DNA of 64,000 nucleotides from Fen-1364 sp049515135 (GTDB taxonomy: Bacteria; Spirochaetota; Spirochaetia; SZUA-6; Fen-1364). The stretch is taken from positions 124,001 to 188,000 of the forward strand of contig JBEKUJ010000004.1 of the NCBI GenBank assembly GCA_049515135.1, in the 5' to 3' direction. Of the stretch, positions 18,001 through 25,291 are shown in pieces. The translations under genes and the position numbers were made by a program. The notes beneath the pieces were generated by a model. That model saw only the letters and a list, made by a program, of their open reading frames with translations, made no database searches and was not told the origin of the DNA. How positions within the stretch are numbered: the stretch's first letter is position 1; each line of letters starts with the position of its first letter.

Positions 18001-18806
18001 AAACCAAAGAAGCCCTCCTTGCCGATGCGAAAAGCTCCCGGGAGGTTTTCGAGGCATACGAATCGCAAGCAAAAATGCCTCTTTTTGTCCCGCGGTCGAA
18101 GAACGAATGGAGCGATAAAAAGGGCAGCTATACGCTGACTCTGCAATCCTGGTCTCCATGGATGGATGTCGACCCTGTCCTTGATCTCAAGAAGTACCCC
18201 GTTGCCGTGTTCGTGCCCAAGGAATACGACGGCTCCACGCCATACGGCCTGATGATTTCGATGATGAACGCCAAATCATCGAGCCAGTTTCCCAAGCCCG
18301 AATATGTGGCCACCCTTGAGAAACACCATCTCCTCTACGTCGGGTTCGATCCTTATAACGGGATTTTCTACGATGGCTCGCCCGATTATTTTTTTACCAA
18401 CCACGAACGTCTCTGCCTTGCCGCTGCCTATCACATGTTCGGGGCCTACAACGTCGATCGCACCCGTGTGTACTTGACGGGGTTCTCGTGGGGAGGACGT
18501 CTGGCGGGGGAAATCGTTCCGAAGCAGCCGCGTGTCTTCACCGGAGGGCTTGCCGTGGCCGGTTGTTTCGTCTCCGGAGAACGAATCATTCCCAGCTATC
18601 GCTACGCGCGAAAAAATACTGTCATGATCCTGGATACCGGGGACTACGACTTCAATAATGAGGAAACTTTCGGCGGCTACAGTACCTTCCTTCTGCTCGG
18701 CTTCGAGGCGCATTTCTTCCAGGAGCCAAGAAAGGGCCACCACCGGATTTCCGGAGAGAACTTCGAAAAAGCAGTGTCCCTACTGGATGCGGCATCCCGA
18801 CGATAA
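15072..18806 (+). CDS. Lipoprotein: three Ig-like (KY-type) repeats, ankyrin repeats, alpha/beta hydrolase
   Basis: This 1244-residue protein starts MKKSIYASLLV with GGAGG upstream; the signal peptide ends in lipobox LLAC (C20). Residues about 40-365 hold three copies of a 105-residue beta unit. Each has a 'FPxSGDYxLxL' strand (FPESGDYELTLMGK, FPQSGDYTLVLYGK, FPESGDWELALRGR), recalling KY-type Ig-like domains of kyphoscoliosis peptidase/transglutaminase proteins. Residues about 375-960 are ankyrin repeats (ADGADPNMP, GADPSLPDMDGLTALG, YGRTPLASAVLSGN, GADPNHRDDRGQSP). Residues about 1035-1240 form an esterase-like alpha/beta hydrolase with nucleophile GFSWGG (Ser about 1139), DTGDYDF (candidate Asp) and GHHRIS (candidate His). 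It is probably anchored outside the inner membrane. The combination is unusual. Confidence 0.85.
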   Translation: MKKSIYASLLVLGLASLLACASTEEKPEAGGTTQGTVSSTLPGWTLFPALHEFGIQIDSSVAGEIHGQMEIGLSAKRSFELFAGLKNGATGKVVTDAVEIRRTQTGWTVILAFPESGDYELTLMGKPPSAALDQLSLLASASLHVKIDSASNVRLFPELTRLGLALVSCPGRKVTNDADIVLDSQQPFQFAYSLTNTSMGTSIPPGAVEVSSDGSRWRIGISFPQSGDYTLVLYGKSGEEKDFPSLAEIRFHARVESPATLPHWRLASGFKRFGVAIQASPNHDVGNSAEILLTCQQSIYLSYDLRNASTGATQPGAVSVLSEGEGTRWRIDISFPESGDWELALRGRGVGENDSTSLARARFKATVVLSANEKLVKALTSQDVALMRSALADGADPNMPISDIQELVRRLETPVVDAWPVFYVLTWRHGAEKQVEALRLLRTYGADFRSLTSTGDTLLSAFFTTSYSISRPSDECTPLLQALLDLGADPSQETPFYYISNGKPISTKIAVLLSMEQSGLAPSVLAAFVPLLIQHNANPHARWPWGRSALEELFQNYSESKTPLIRAYLEAGVDPTADELSAILFVVISKEFKGSFDFIAYLLSKTTHINDLDKSGWTLLHSLVRWETIDPVVLSRLLDALKAEGADFNLSNANGSTPLMLAVENLNTAAIDALLAHGVDPKRLSRTGQTVFHSIPWSKKMGEVAPLVDRFVRLGVDINARDSSGKSALYNACENENNLDYVKLLIRKGADPSLPDMDGLTALGNAKNHDCKVLVKYLASLHVPETKGGWPMGNASAACRAVLEADLDAIRSIPNSQLEGKTARTADGVPATPLHLAAESGNLAVITALTAKKVDWDVGDRYGRTPLASAVLSGNQAVVTALLKAGADPNHRDDRGQSPFSLSIATSSSLMRTLLGSGVKPEWRTIAISTVVSAPLDMLGQLSPVAHWDEGDLDGCALMGRTDILEYLGDSVHHELKTKEALLADAKSSREVFEAYESQAKMPLFVPRSKNEWSDKKGSYTLTLQSWSPWMDVDPVLDLKKYPVAVFVPKEYDGSTPYGLMISMMNAKSSSQFPKPEYVATLEKHHLLYVGFDPYNGIFYDGSPDYFFTNHERLCLAAAYHMFGAYNVDRTRVYLTGFSWGGRLAGEIVPKQPRVFTGGLAVAGCFVSGERIIPSYRYARKNTVMILDTGDYDFNNEETFGGYSTFLLLGFEAHFFQEPRKGHHRISGENFEKAVSLLDAASRR

Positions 18807-18828
18807 TGCCCCACGGATCATGAGAGGA

Positions 18829-18858
18829 TTGCACACAAGCGCGCGTGTATGGTAGACT
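18829..18858 (+). promoter_or_regulatory. Candidate sigma-70 promoter of the nuoEF/large-subunit operon
   Basis: TTGCAC at 18829-18834 and TAGACT at 18853-18858 are separated by 18 bp and lie 65 bp before the NuoE-like start codon, the only intergenic gap upstream of the operon. The match is 4/6 in each hexamer, so support is moderate. Confidence 0.35.
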
Positions 18859-18922
18859 CCACTTAAACCCAGTCGCATCCAAAAAGACGCGTATTTTTCT
18901 GCCCACAGCCGAAGGAGTCTAC

Positions 18923-19381
18923 ATGGAACGGGCGTTTCAGGCCCTCCTTGAGGAATGGAGGGGCGTCAAAGGGAACGTCATCCCTCTGCTTCAGAAGACC
19001 CAGGGCATCTACGGATACCTGCCTGAGGAGGCAATGCGCCAGATCGCCGGCGCCACAGGCATGAGCCCTTCGGAGATCTACGGCGTTGCCACTTTTTACG
19101 CCCAGTTCCGCTTCACTCCCATGGGGAAGCACGTCATGAAGGTGTGTCACGGAACAGCCTGTCATGTGCAGGGCGCGGACACCCTGGACACGGTTGTGGA
19201 GAGCAGGCTCGGCGTTGCGCCAGGAAACAATACGGCGGACGGCAAGTTCACCATCGAGCGCGTTGCGTGCCTGGGCTGCTGCTCGCTTGCGCCCGTAGTG
19301 ATGATCGATGGGGAAGTCTACGGCCGGCTCACCGGCGACAAGCTTGGCAAGATCGTGGCCCGGATCGGAGACGGGAAATGA
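18923..19381 (+). CDS. NuoE/HydC-like [2Fe-2S] thioredoxin-fold subunit
   Basis: This 152-residue subunit has the complete four-cysteine [2Fe-2S] set: CHGTACHVQG and CLGCCSLAPVV. The N-terminal helical bundle (IPLLQKTQGIYGYLPEEA) and FYAQFRF are typical of the 24-kDa subunit of complex I and HydC/HndA proteins. GGAG lies eight bases before the ATG at 18923. Its stop overlaps the next start (ATGA). With the NuoF-like and 1015-residue subunits it forms an NADH-oxidising module without membrane arms. Confidence 0.93.
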   Translation: MERAFQALLEEWRGVKGNVIPLLQKTQGIYGYLPEEAMRQIAGATGMSPSEIYGVATFYAQFRFTPMGKHVMKVCHGTACHVQGADTLDTVVESRLGVAPGNNTADGKFTIERVACLGCCSLAPVVMIDGEVYGRLTGDKLGKIVARIGDGK

Positions 19382-21216
19382 GCGCTCGTGCGGAAGTTGC
19401 CGTTGGAATGAGCTCCTGCGGGATCGCATCCGGGGCGCGCGTGGTCTTCCAGACCCTGGCACGCGACGTCGCAGACCGCGGCCTGCCGTTCGATGTGGTG
19501 GAAACTGGCTGCGTCGGGGCCTGCCATGCGGAACCGCTGGTGGAGGTCCGCCAGGCAGACGGAAAGAAGTATCTCTACGGGAATGTGGATGAGGCCAGGG
19601 CGCGGTCCATCGTGGAAAGTCATCTGCAGGCCGGTGTTCCGGTGGCCGATCTCCTCATCCCGGACGACTACGCCTACCTCGCGCGGCAGAAGCGGATCAT
19701 CCTCTCCAACTGCGGCGTCATTAACCCGGAGTCCATCGAGCAGTACATGGCCCGGGAAGGATACGCGGCGCTCAGGAAGGCGCTCACTTCGATGACCCCT
19801 GAGGCAGTCATCGAGGAAGTGAAGAAATCAGGGCTGCGCGGCCGCGGAGGCGCCGGGTTTTCAACAGGAATGAAGTGGACCTTTGCCAGGGATTCGAGAT
19901 CGGCGACGGGGAGGAAGTACGTCGTCTGCAACGCGGATGAAGGCGACCCCGGGGCTTTCATGAACAGGTCCGTCCTGGAGGGAGACCCCCACGAGGTGCT
20001 GGAAGGGATGCTGATCTGCGCGTATGCCATCGGGGCCACCGAAGGCTACATCTACGTGCGCGCGGAGTACCCCCTGGCCATCAAGAGGCTCCAGATCGCC
20101 CTGCGCCAGATGGAAGAGCACCGCCTGGTCGGAGACACCATCCTGGGGACCGGTTTCTCTTTCCGCCTGCACATCAAGGAAGGGGCAGGGGCGTTCGTGT
20201 GCGGAGAAGAGACAGCCCTCATGGGCTCCATCGAAGGCCGCCGCGGCATGCCGCGCCTCAGGCCGCCCTTCCCGGCTGTTCGCGGGCTGTGGGACTCTCC
20301 GACGAACATCAACAACGTGGAAACGTACGCCAACATCCCGCACATCCTCATGATGGGAAGCGCGGAGTTCGCAAGGATCGGGACGGAGAAGAGCAAGGGC
20401 ACCAAGGTCTTTTCCCTGGCCGGCAAGATCAAGCGCGGGGGCATGGTGGAAGTCCCCATGGGGATCAGCCTGCGCGAGGTCATCTTCGACATCGGCGGCG
20501 GGATCCAGGGGGACAAGAAGTTCAAGGCAGTTCAGATGGGCGGTCCCTCGGGCGGGTGCGTCCCCGAAAGCATGTCCGACCTTCTCATCGACTACGACTC
20601 GCTGTCGGCCTCCGGGGCCATCATGGGGTCCGGCGGAATGGTGGTCATGGACGAGTCCACCTGCATGGTGGACATGGCGCGCTACTTCCTCAGCTTTGTC
20701 CAGAGTGAGTCCTGCGGCAAGTGCACCTTCTGCCGGATCGGCACCAAGAGGATGCAGGAGATCCTCACGCGCATCACGGAGGGGAAGGGAGAAGAGAAGG
20801 ACATCGCGGAGCTGGAAGACCTCGCCATGAAGGTGAAGGTCTCCTCCCTCTGCGGCCTCGGACAGACGGCGCCGAATCCCGTGCTCACCACGCTGCGCTA
20901 CTTCAGATCCGAGTACGATGACCACATCAGGAACCATCGCTGCGAGGCGAAAAAGTGCAAGGCGCTCATCCGGTACACGGTGAACGCCGCAGCGTGCACG
21001 GGCTGCATGCTGTGCGCCCGGGTATGCCCCACCAAGGCCGCGCGCGGAGAGCGCAAGAAGGCTCACACGATCGACCAGGACGCCTGCATCAAGTGCGGCC
21101 TGTGCCACCAGGCCTGCAGATTCGACGCCATAGAAATCACCACCGGCAGGGAAGCGCTCCTGACAGCGCCGAGGGTGGCGCCCGCGGCAGTGCCCGCAGC
21201 GCCGAGGGTGGGATGA
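19378..21216 (+). CDS. NuoF/HydB-like FMN, NADH-binding iron-sulfur subunit
   Basis: This 612-residue subunit has an N-terminal thioredoxin-like ferredoxin domain (CG...C, with VETGCVGACHAEPLVEV near residue 45) and a complex I 51-kDa domain. The latter includes the FMN loop GLRGRGGAGFSTGMKW and the NADH/FMN motif CNADEGDPGAF. An SLBB segment and the [4Fe-4S] motif SESCGKCTFCRIGT follow. The C-terminus carries two [4Fe-4S] ferredoxin motifs (CTGCMLCARVCP, CIKCGLCHQACR). This is the HydB/HndC/StnB layout, in which the flavin may bifurcate electrons between NADH and ferredoxin. The start at 19378 overlaps the NuoE stop. Confidence 0.93.
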   Translation: MSARAEVAVGMSSCGIASGARVVFQTLARDVADRGLPFDVVETGCVGACHAEPLVEVRQADGKKYLYGNVDEARARSIVESHLQAGVPVADLLIPDDYAYLARQKRIILSNCGVINPESIEQYMAREGYAALRKALTSMTPEAVIEEVKKSGLRGRGGAGFSTGMKWTFARDSRSATGRKYVVCNADEGDPGAFMNRSVLEGDPHEVLEGMLICAYAIGATEGYIYVRAEYPLAIKRLQIALRQMEEHRLVGDTILGTGFSFRLHIKEGAGAFVCGEETALMGSIEGRRGMPRLRPPFPAVRGLWDSPTNINNVETYANIPHILMMGSAEFARIGTEKSKGTKVFSLAGKIKRGGMVEVPMGISLREVIFDIGGGIQGDKKFKAVQMGGPSGGCVPESMSDLLIDYDSLSASGAIMGSGGMVVMDESTCMVDMARYFLSFVQSESCGKCTFCRIGTKRMQEILTRITEGKGEEKDIAELEDLAMKVKVSSLCGLGQTAPNPVLTTLRYFRSEYDDHIRNHRCEAKKCKALIRYTVNAAACTGCMLCARVCPTKAARGERKKAHTIDQDACIKCGLCHQACRFDAIEITTGREALLTAPRVAPAAVPAAPRVG

Positions 21217-24200
21217 CGATGGGCACTGAAACGATAGAAATCACATTCGACGGGAAAAAGATCCTCGTCCAGCCGGGCCTCACCATCCTCGACGTGGCTG
21301 AAGCGCAGGGAGTGCGGATCCCCACGCTGTGCCACGACAGGAGGCTGGAGCCATACGCATCCTGCTGGGTGTGCCTCGTGAAAGTGGAGAAAGCCAAAGG
21401 GTTCGTCCCCAGCTGCGGGACCAGGGTCGCTCCCGGCATGGTCATCTCCACGCAGGCGCCCGAGGTGAAGGCAGCGCGCCGCACGGCCCTGGAGCTGATC
21501 CTCTCAAGCCATTACGGGGACTGCAAAGCGCCCTGCACGCTCGCCTGCCCGTCCAACATCGACATCCAGGGCTACCTCGGCCTGGTTGCCAACGGGAAGA
21601 CCGGGGAGGCCGTGGAGCTGATCAGGCGCGACAATCCCATGCCGGCGGTCATCGGCAGGATCTGCCCAAGGCCCTGCGAGCAGACGTGCAGAAGGCGCCT
21701 GGTGGACGAGCCGCTCAACATCAACGGAATCAAGCGCTTTGTCGCAGACCTGGAAGCCGCGGCGGGCGGAATGCCCAGACGGCCCCTGCCGAAGCGGGCG
21801 GGCAAGAAGGCGGCCGTGATAGGCGCCGGGCCTGCGGGGCTCAGCGCCGCGTGGTTCCTCTCTGAGAAGGGCGTGGAGGTGACCCTCTACGAAGCGATGG
21901 ACAAGGCCGGCGGGATGCTGCGCTATGGCATCCCTGACTATCGGCTGCCCCCCGCGGTCCTCGACAGCGCCATCGCAGAGATCCTCAGCCTGGGAGCTGT
22001 CCTGAAGACCGGCGCGCGCCTCGGGAAGGACGTCACGCTGGACAAGCTCCGTTCCGAGAACGACGCAGTGGTCATCGCAATAGGAGCATGGAAGGGAAGG
22101 ACCCTGCGCATCCCCGGGGAGGACCACCCCGCGGTGCTCTCAGGCATCGACTTCCTTCGCGACGTGAATGCGGGCAAACCGGTGACGGTGGGCAGACACG
22201 TGGCCATTGTGGGCGGCGGAAACACGGCCCTGGACGCCGCGCGCTGCTCGCTGCGTCACGGCGCGGAGGAAGTGACCATGTACTACCGGCGCACCCGCGA
22301 GGAGATGCCGGCGTCGGAGGCGGAGATCGAGGAGGCTCTGGAGGAAGGGATCGAGATCCAGTATCTCGCAGCCCCTGTGTCCATCCAGGCTGACGGAAAA
22401 GGTCTGAAGTCGCTCACGCTTCTGCGCATGGAGCTGGGCGAGCCGGACGCCTCCGGCCGTCGAAGGCCCGTCCCGGTCGAAGGATCCGAGCACAGCGTTG
22501 CGGTGGACACCATCATTTCCGCGGTTGGGCAGTACTCGGATACCAAGCTCCTGTCGGGCCTGGAGGGCCTGATTGACGCCAAGGGAAATATGACTGCGGA
22601 CCTGGACACCGGCACCACCGCGGTGCCCGGAGTCTTTGTGGCAGGAGACCTGCTGACAGGGACAGACATAGCCATTCGAGCCATTGCGGGTGGTAAGCAC
22701 GCGGCGCGCGCAGCCCTTGCATACCTCGAGGGAAGGACCTACGCCCGGCCCAGGGAGTTCCTGTCAAAGAAGGCTGATTTCAAGGAGCCTGTTGCAGCCG
22801 ACTTCAAAGACACGCCGCGGGCGGACAGGGAAAAGCCTCGCGTGCTGGAGCCCGAGACCCGAAAAAAGAGCTTCGTCGAGATCGAATCCGCTCTCATTGC
22901 GGAGCAGGCCGCCAAAGAGGCGGCCCGGTGCCTGGAGTGCGGCTGCCAGGATGTGGCAGATTGCGCCTTGAAACAGCACTCCACGGAATACGACGCTTCT
23001 GCAAAGCGCTTCTCCGGCGAGGTGCCCATCCATCCCGTTGACAACTCCCACCCTCTCATCGGGCGGGATCCTTCCAAGTGCATCCTGTGCGGCCGGTGCG
23101 TTCGCATCTGCCTGGAGGTCCAGGGAATCGGCGTGTTCGGCTACATCAACCGCGGGTTCTCTTCCGTTATCGCACCGTCTTTCGGAGTCCCCTTTGGCAA
23201 GGACGCCTCCTGCATCTCCTGCGGACAGTGCGTCTCAGCGTGTCCCGTGGGCGCGCTGACGGAGAAGCTCCCCGCGGCAAAGAACGTGCCCCTGCCGGAG
23301 CGCGTGGAAGAAGGGATCTGTTCGCTGTGCTCGGTGGGGTGCGCCATCGAGTACAGGTGGCACGGAAGCCTGTTCACCAGGGTCACGGAACGTTACACGG
23401 CCCCAAACAACGGGAAGCTTTGCAAGAAGGGGAAGTTCGGACATGAGTTCCTCAACTCCCCCCAGGCCGCTCCCGTGGACCTGAAGGCGGCGCGCGCCGC
23501 CGCCCTGAAAATGCTCTCCGGTGCAAGATCTCCTCTCATGCGCATTTCCGGTCGCATCGCCGCAGAGGCAATCGACGCCTTCCTGGAGGCCGCGGCCCGC
23601 AGGAACATCCCCGTGGTCGCGGAAGGGTTGGAGGAGCTGGACCCGCGATGGGCGGACCTCGCAGAGGCCAGGCCGGTCCCCATCGGCAATGGGGCCAGAC
23701 CCGTACGGATCCTTGTCGGAGACGTTGCAGCGTCCAATAATGTCGCCTTCACGGAGGCCATGCGGCAGCGCAGGCAGGGCCTGATCGATCTGTGGATTGC
23801 CTGCCACGATGACCAGACGGCCCGCCGTGCAGCCTCCCGAGTGGAACCGGACCTGGCTGCGGCTTTGACTGACGCAATGGCGAGCGGCTCACCCATCGAA
23901 GTCATGGTGAGTCCCGAGAACGCGTCCACCAGGGTGCTGGAGACTCTCCTGGCGGTGCGATCGAGCGTACGAGTATTCCTCCTGTGGAGCTCGCGCAACG
24001 CGGGCTATCTCTTCAGTCGGACGGCCGCGCCGGGCCGGAGGGCAAAGAAGCCCGATCTCATTCTCGACGTCGGGGTAGAAAACGGCCTGAATGGAACCCC
24101 GCGGATTTCGTGGGGAATGACGCCGGGGAAAGAGGAGCTGTTCATACCTCTGGCCCGGGAGCTGTGGCTGCAAGGTCGCTCGCATCCTACGGGGAGAGAA

Positions 24201-24260
24201 GCAGTTCAGGCGGGAGCAATCACCGGGGGAGCCCTCAAGGACGCAGTGCTGATAGACTGA
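21213..24260 (+). CDS. Large fused subunit: NuoG-type ferredoxin, GltD-like FAD/NADPH domain, truncated formate-dehydrogenase remnant
   Basis: This 1015-residue subunit has ATG overlapping the NuoF stop. Order: [2Fe-2S] ferredoxin (CHDRRLEPYASCWVCLV), GltD N-terminal helical cluster domain (CKAPCTLACPSNIDI, GRICPRPCEQTC), then a GltD/NfnB-like flavin domain with FAD motif GAGPAGLSAAW and NADPH motif GGGNTALDAAR. After this come CLECGCQDVADC, two NuoG-type [4Fe-4S] motifs (CILCGRCVRIC, CISCGQCVSACP), and the Fe4S4 head of molybdopterin oxidoreductases (CSLCSVGC). It then stops about 240 residues later, without a molybdenum-binding Cys/Sec. The chain therefore links NADPH, several clusters and the NuoEF pair, fitting an Stn-like NADH/ferredoxin/NADPH transhydrogenase. 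Its 3' end overlaps the opposite-strand gene by 55 bp. Confidence 0.85.
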   Translation: MTMGTETIEITFDGKKILVQPGLTILDVAEAQGVRIPTLCHDRRLEPYASCWVCLVKVEKAKGFVPSCGTRVAPGMVISTQAPEVKAARRTALELILSSHYGDCKAPCTLACPSNIDIQGYLGLVANGKTGEAVELIRRDNPMPAVIGRICPRPCEQTCRRRLVDEPLNINGIKRFVADLEAAAGGMPRRPLPKRAGKKAAVIGAGPAGLSAAWFLSEKGVEVTLYEAMDKAGGMLRYGIPDYRLPPAVLDSAIAEILSLGAVLKTGARLGKDVTLDKLRSENDAVVIAIGAWKGRTLRIPGEDHPAVLSGIDFLRDVNAGKPVTVGRHVAIVGGGNTALDAARCSLRHGAEEVTMYYRRTREEMPASEAEIEEALEEGIEIQYLAAPVSIQADGKGLKSLTLLRMELGEPDASGRRRPVPVEGSEHSVAVDTIISAVGQYSDTKLLSGLEGLIDAKGNMTADLDTGTTAVPGVFVAGDLLTGTDIAIRAIAGGKHAARAALAYLEGRTYARPREFLSKKADFKEPVAADFKDTPRADREKPRVLEPETRKKSFVEIESALIAEQAAKEAARCLECGCQDVADCALKQHSTEYDASAKRFSGEVPIHPVDNSHPLIGRDPSKCILCGRCVRICLEVQGIGVFGYINRGFSSVIAPSFGVPFGKDASCISCGQCVSACPVGALTEKLPAAKNVPLPERVEEGICSLCSVGCAIEYRWHGSLFTRVTERYTAPNNGKLCKKGKFGHEFLNSPQAAPVDLKAARAAALKMLSGARSPLMRISGRIAAEAIDAFLEAAARRNIPVVAEGLEELDPRWADLAEARPVPIGNGARPVRILVGDVAASNNVAFTEAMRQRRQGLIDLWIACHDDQTARRAASRVEPDLAAALTDAMASGSPIEVMVSPENASTRVLETLLAVRSSVRVFLLWSSRNAGYLFSRTAAPGRRAKKPDLILDVGVENGLNGTPRISWGMTPGKEELFIPLARELWLQGRSHPTGREAVQAGAITGGALKDAVLID

Positions 24261-24841
24261 GATCCGGGCCCGAAAACCCGTTTCAGCGTCTCGGTCACGA
24301 ACTTCATCCAATCTCTCCTGCGGCCCGATTCCGGGTCCCTCATGTCCCTGACCACCAGGCACTCCGCCTGCATGCCGCAGCGTCCCAGGACGGCGTCCTT
24401 CCAGAGAGACTCCAGCGTGCCGGGCCGCTCACCTTCTTCCGCATCGGACGTGCAGAAAACAAGTCCCTTCTTGCCGACCAGGAGAGGCCTCCATTTCTTC
24501 TCGGAGCCATCCTCTCCCTCCAGGTCGTACGCAACGCCCTGACGGAAAACCCTGTCCACCCAGCCCTTGAGCATGGCCGGAGGCTGGCTCCACCAGTCCG
24601 GGTGGAAGATCACCAGCCCGTCAGCCTGCGTGAGCTGCCGGGAATGCTCCTGGACAAGGTCGTCCAGGCTGTACAGGCGGGAAAGCTCTGAAGAATCGAG
24701 AACCGGATCGAACCCCTCCTCATGCAGGTCGTGGGAAACAACCTCATGTCCCAGCGCTCCCAGGGTCTCGCGGGCGCATGCCGCGAGGGTGTGGTTGAAG
24801 CTCCCGGACCGCGGATGGCAGAGGATCAGGAGAATTTTCAT
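24206..24841 (-). CDS. NAD(P)H dehydrogenase (quinone), flavodoxin-like fold
   Basis: This 211-residue protein starts MKILLILCHPRSGSFN, where the 'H.r..S.n..l' FMN-phosphate loop of the NQO1/MdaB/KefF family is visible. FHPDWWSQPPAMLKGWVDRVF is the conserved flavin/quinone segment. It would reduce quinones or other electrophiles with NAD(P)H by two electrons. It is transcribed divergently from the suf operon; the IscR-type site at 24848-24872 starts seven bases from its ATG, so it may share this control. Its 3' end overlaps the transhydrogenase gene on the other strand. Confidence 0.9.
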   Translation of the reverse strand: MKILLILCHPRSGSFNHTLAACARETLGALGHEVVSHDLHEEGFDPVLDSSELSRLYSLDDLVQEHSRQLTQADGLVIFHPDWWSQPPAMLKGWVDRVFRQGVAYDLEGEDGSEKKWRPLLVGKKGLVFCTSDAEEGERPGTLESLWKDAVLGRCGMQAECLVVRDMRDPESGRRRDWMKFVTETLKRVFGPGSQSISTASLRAPPVIAPA

Positions 24842-24847
24842 CTCTTC

Positions 24848-24872
24848 AAACTTGACTAAATTAGTCAGGTAA
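24848..24872. promoter_or_regulatory. IscR type-1-like operator in the suf divergent promoter
   Basis: The palindromic core GACTAAATTAGTC (24854-24866) sits in a context that fits the E. coli IscR type-1 consensus (ATASYYGACTRWWWYAGTCRRSTAT) at all but about two outer positions: C-TT before GACT and AGG-TA after AGTC agree. TATAAT follows at 24880-24885, upstream of the sufT-like ATG (24904). A holo-IscR/Rrf2 protein bound here would overlap the promoter and repress both suf and the divergent quinone reductase when Fe-S supply is adequate. The regulator gene is not in this window. Confidence 0.7.
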
Positions 24873-24903
24873 GTCAATTTATAATCAGGAAGGATGGGGG
24901 CAG

Positions 24904-25203
24904 ATGGTATCCCGGGATGCGGTTCTGATGGTCCTGAAGAACGTCGAGGACCCCGAGATCCAGATGAACATCGTGGATCTTGGGCTGGTGTACAGTATCG
25001 ACGTCCGCGAAGACGCGATCGAGGTGGATTACACCCTCACCTACCCCGGCTGTCCCGCCGAAGAGATGATCCGCAGCGACATCGTGGAGACCCTGCGGGA
25101 TGCCTTCGGCATCGAAATCAAGGCGACAATCGTCTGGTCTCCCATGTGGGGACCCGAGCGCATGAGCGAGGAAGCGCGCCTGGCACTCGGGTATCCCATC
25201 TGA
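24904..25203 (+). CDS. sufT: SufT-like MIP18/DUF59 Fe-S assembly factor
   Basis: This 99-residue protein starts MVSRDAVLMVLKNVEDPEIQ and has the full DUF59 pattern: DPE..MNIVDLGLVYSIDV, YTLTYPGCPAEEMI with the conserved cysteine, and a final VWSPMWGPERMSEEARLALG. SufT proteins help mature or deliver Fe-S clusters. It is the first gene after the IscR-like box and is followed at 89 bp by sufC. It is the DUF59-only form, without an N-terminal extension. Confidence 0.88.
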   Translation: MVSRDAVLMVLKNVEDPEIQMNIVDLGLVYSIDVREDAIEVDYTLTYPGCPAEEMIRSDIVETLRDAFGIEIKATIVWSPMWGPERMSEEARLALGYPI

Positions 25204-25291
25204 TGCCCATGGATGGGCGGAAGGCGTCCACGTATATGGATGTACGGCGGACGCCTAGCGCGAGGACAGAAAACCTCTTGAAAGGAACCAA
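25204..25291. repeat. Two short palindromes between sufT and sufC
   Basis: GCCCATGGATGGGC (25205-25218) is a perfect 6-bp stem. AGGCGTCC (25222-25229) pairs perfectly with GGACGCCT (25249-25256) across 19 bases. No U-run follows, so it is not a typical terminator; it may be an mRNA processing or stability element separating sufT from sufCBD. AAAGGA for sufC lies at the end. Confidence 0.5.

Noticed and set aside
19861..21108. Long open frame on the minus strand opposite the NuoF-like gene
   Set aside because: It is a GC-rich antisense shadow with His/Arg/Ala-rich composition and no recognisable domain; the plus strand carries the complete NuoF motif set.
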